A DNA stretch of 64,000 bases. Origin: Nematopogon swammerdamellus (lineage: Eukaryota > Arthropoda > Insecta > Lepidoptera > Adelidae). The translations under genes and the position numbers were made by a program. The notes below the pieces were generated by a model. That model saw only the letters and a program-made list of their open reading frames with translations. It was not told where the DNA came from and did no database searches. Location of the stretch: the NCBI GenBank assembly GCA_946902875.1, contig OX336340.1:23203566-23267565 (forward strand), given 5' to 3'. Shown piece after piece: positions 63,268-64,000 of this stretch; position 1 is the first letter of the stretch, and each line of letters opens with the position of its first letter.

Positions 63268-63571
63268 ATCTGTTATTCGGATGAGGTAGTTTTTTAGGCT
63301 AATAGATCTGTTATTCGGATGAGGTAGTTTTTTAGGCTAATAGATCTGTTATTCGGATGAGGTAGTTTTTTTAGGCTAATAGATCTGTTATTCGGATGAG
63401 GTAGTTTTTTAGGCTAATAGATCTGTTATTCGGATGAGGTAGTTTTTAGGCTAATAGATCTGTTATTCGGATGAGGTAGTTTTTTAGGCTAATAGATCTG
63501 TTATTCGGATGAGGTAGTTTTTTAGGCTAATAGATCTGTTATTCGGATGAGGTAGTTTTTTAGACTAATAG
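63268..63571. repeat. 38-bp tandem repeat, eight copies
   Basis: Unit atctgttattcggatgaggt plus agttttttaggctaatag. Copies differ only in T-run length, plus one g to a in the last copy. Direct repeats without unique spacers, so not CRISPR. Confidence 0.95.
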
Positions 63572-63756
63572 ATCGCGAATCGCACTCGACTCGTTATATC
63601 TTAATCCCAATTACCTTGAAGATCCTTATTATAGAGGGAATCTAAAACAAAATACACATTGTCTACTAACTAAACTACTACCCGGTGGACCATCTTTACA
63701 TCGAATCCGAAGCCCAGTGAGGGCGAAGGTATGCACGTATTTTTTTCAAATTATAA

Positions 63757-63832
63757 AAAAAAAACTCATTGGTACACGCCGGTTGGATTCGAACCTCGGA
63801 CCTCTCGCAAGAGAAGCCGACGCGCCGCGATT
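63757..63832 (-). mobile_element. SINE family B head fragment
   Basis: Reverse head: actcattggtacacgccggt, B box complement ggattcgaacctcgg and gagaagccgacgc. Core and tail are absent. Confidence 0.8.
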
Positions 63833-64000
63833 CGCTCTTTTGACAAAATGTAGACACGAATAACAAGCGGACAAGATGGCGAACGAAACACAAACTAAAC
63901 GCGCGCAAAAATGATTTATTACCACTTTAGTAGCAACGCTGTAAGCCGTTATCGCTGTTGCGGTCGCTGTAGCTGGCTGCTCCTTCGACGCAAAGGTTTA

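Noticed and set aside
63268..63571. CRISPR-like array
   Set aside because: Direct repeats abut each other with no unique spacers, and the DNA is eukaryotic.

Overview
The window is eukaryotic nuclear DNA and most likely from a moth or butterfly. The coding part is an insect-type spliced gene with GT-AG introns. The rest is dense with SINEs, MITEs, LINE fragments and low-complexity tracts of the kind typical of Lepidoptera. Nothing bacterial (operons, ribosome binding sites) is visible. The order-level assignment is inference from repeat style and protein similarity.

The one complete host gene is on the minus strand between 19562 and 8585: seven coding exons that join in frame to a 315-residue protein, the RING E3 ubiquitin ligase Nrdp1 (RNF41). 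All RING ligands, the SIAH/TRAF-type zinc finger, the coiled coil and the C-terminal USP8/receptor-binding domain are present. Its last coding exon is followed, in what should be the 3' UTR, by three further tandem copies of the same exon (8104-8555), each with an intact reading frame and stop. A probable first exon of a THAP zinc-finger gene sits at 927-1024 on the plus strand; its continuation was not found.

Two abundant SINE families fill much of the rest, in both orientations, about 20 and 14 recognisable copies. Family A has a head in which a 5S rRNA-like internal promoter lies between tRNA-like A and B boxes. Family B has a plain tRNA-like head. The two share a central core of about 85 bp but have different 3' tails. 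Several copies are interrupted by younger insertions with clear target duplications: a snapback hairpin (9925-10254), a probable solo LTR (41751-42882), an unclassified 281-bp element (48969-49249), and a SINE A inside a SINE B (55094-55458).

Other mobile DNA: a long LINE reverse transcriptase ORF (31376-33226); LINE 3' fragments at 10430, 15880, 18040 and 53190; a broken P-element/THAP9-like transposase (about 28940-29945); a TTAA-flanked piggyBac-like MITE (6430-7123); a hAT-like MITE (34214-34686); two copies of a long-TIR MITE (23788 and 40086); several near-perfect inverted repeats; a 1.4-kb foldback element built of minisatellite arms (61413-62815); and an eight-copy 38-bp tandem array (63268-63571). 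Layout: 1-6.4 kb THAP exon and AT-rich repeats; 6.4-8.1 kb MITEs; 8.1-19.6 kb Nrdp1 with repeat-filled introns; 19.6-64 kb nested repeats with no recognised host coding sequence.
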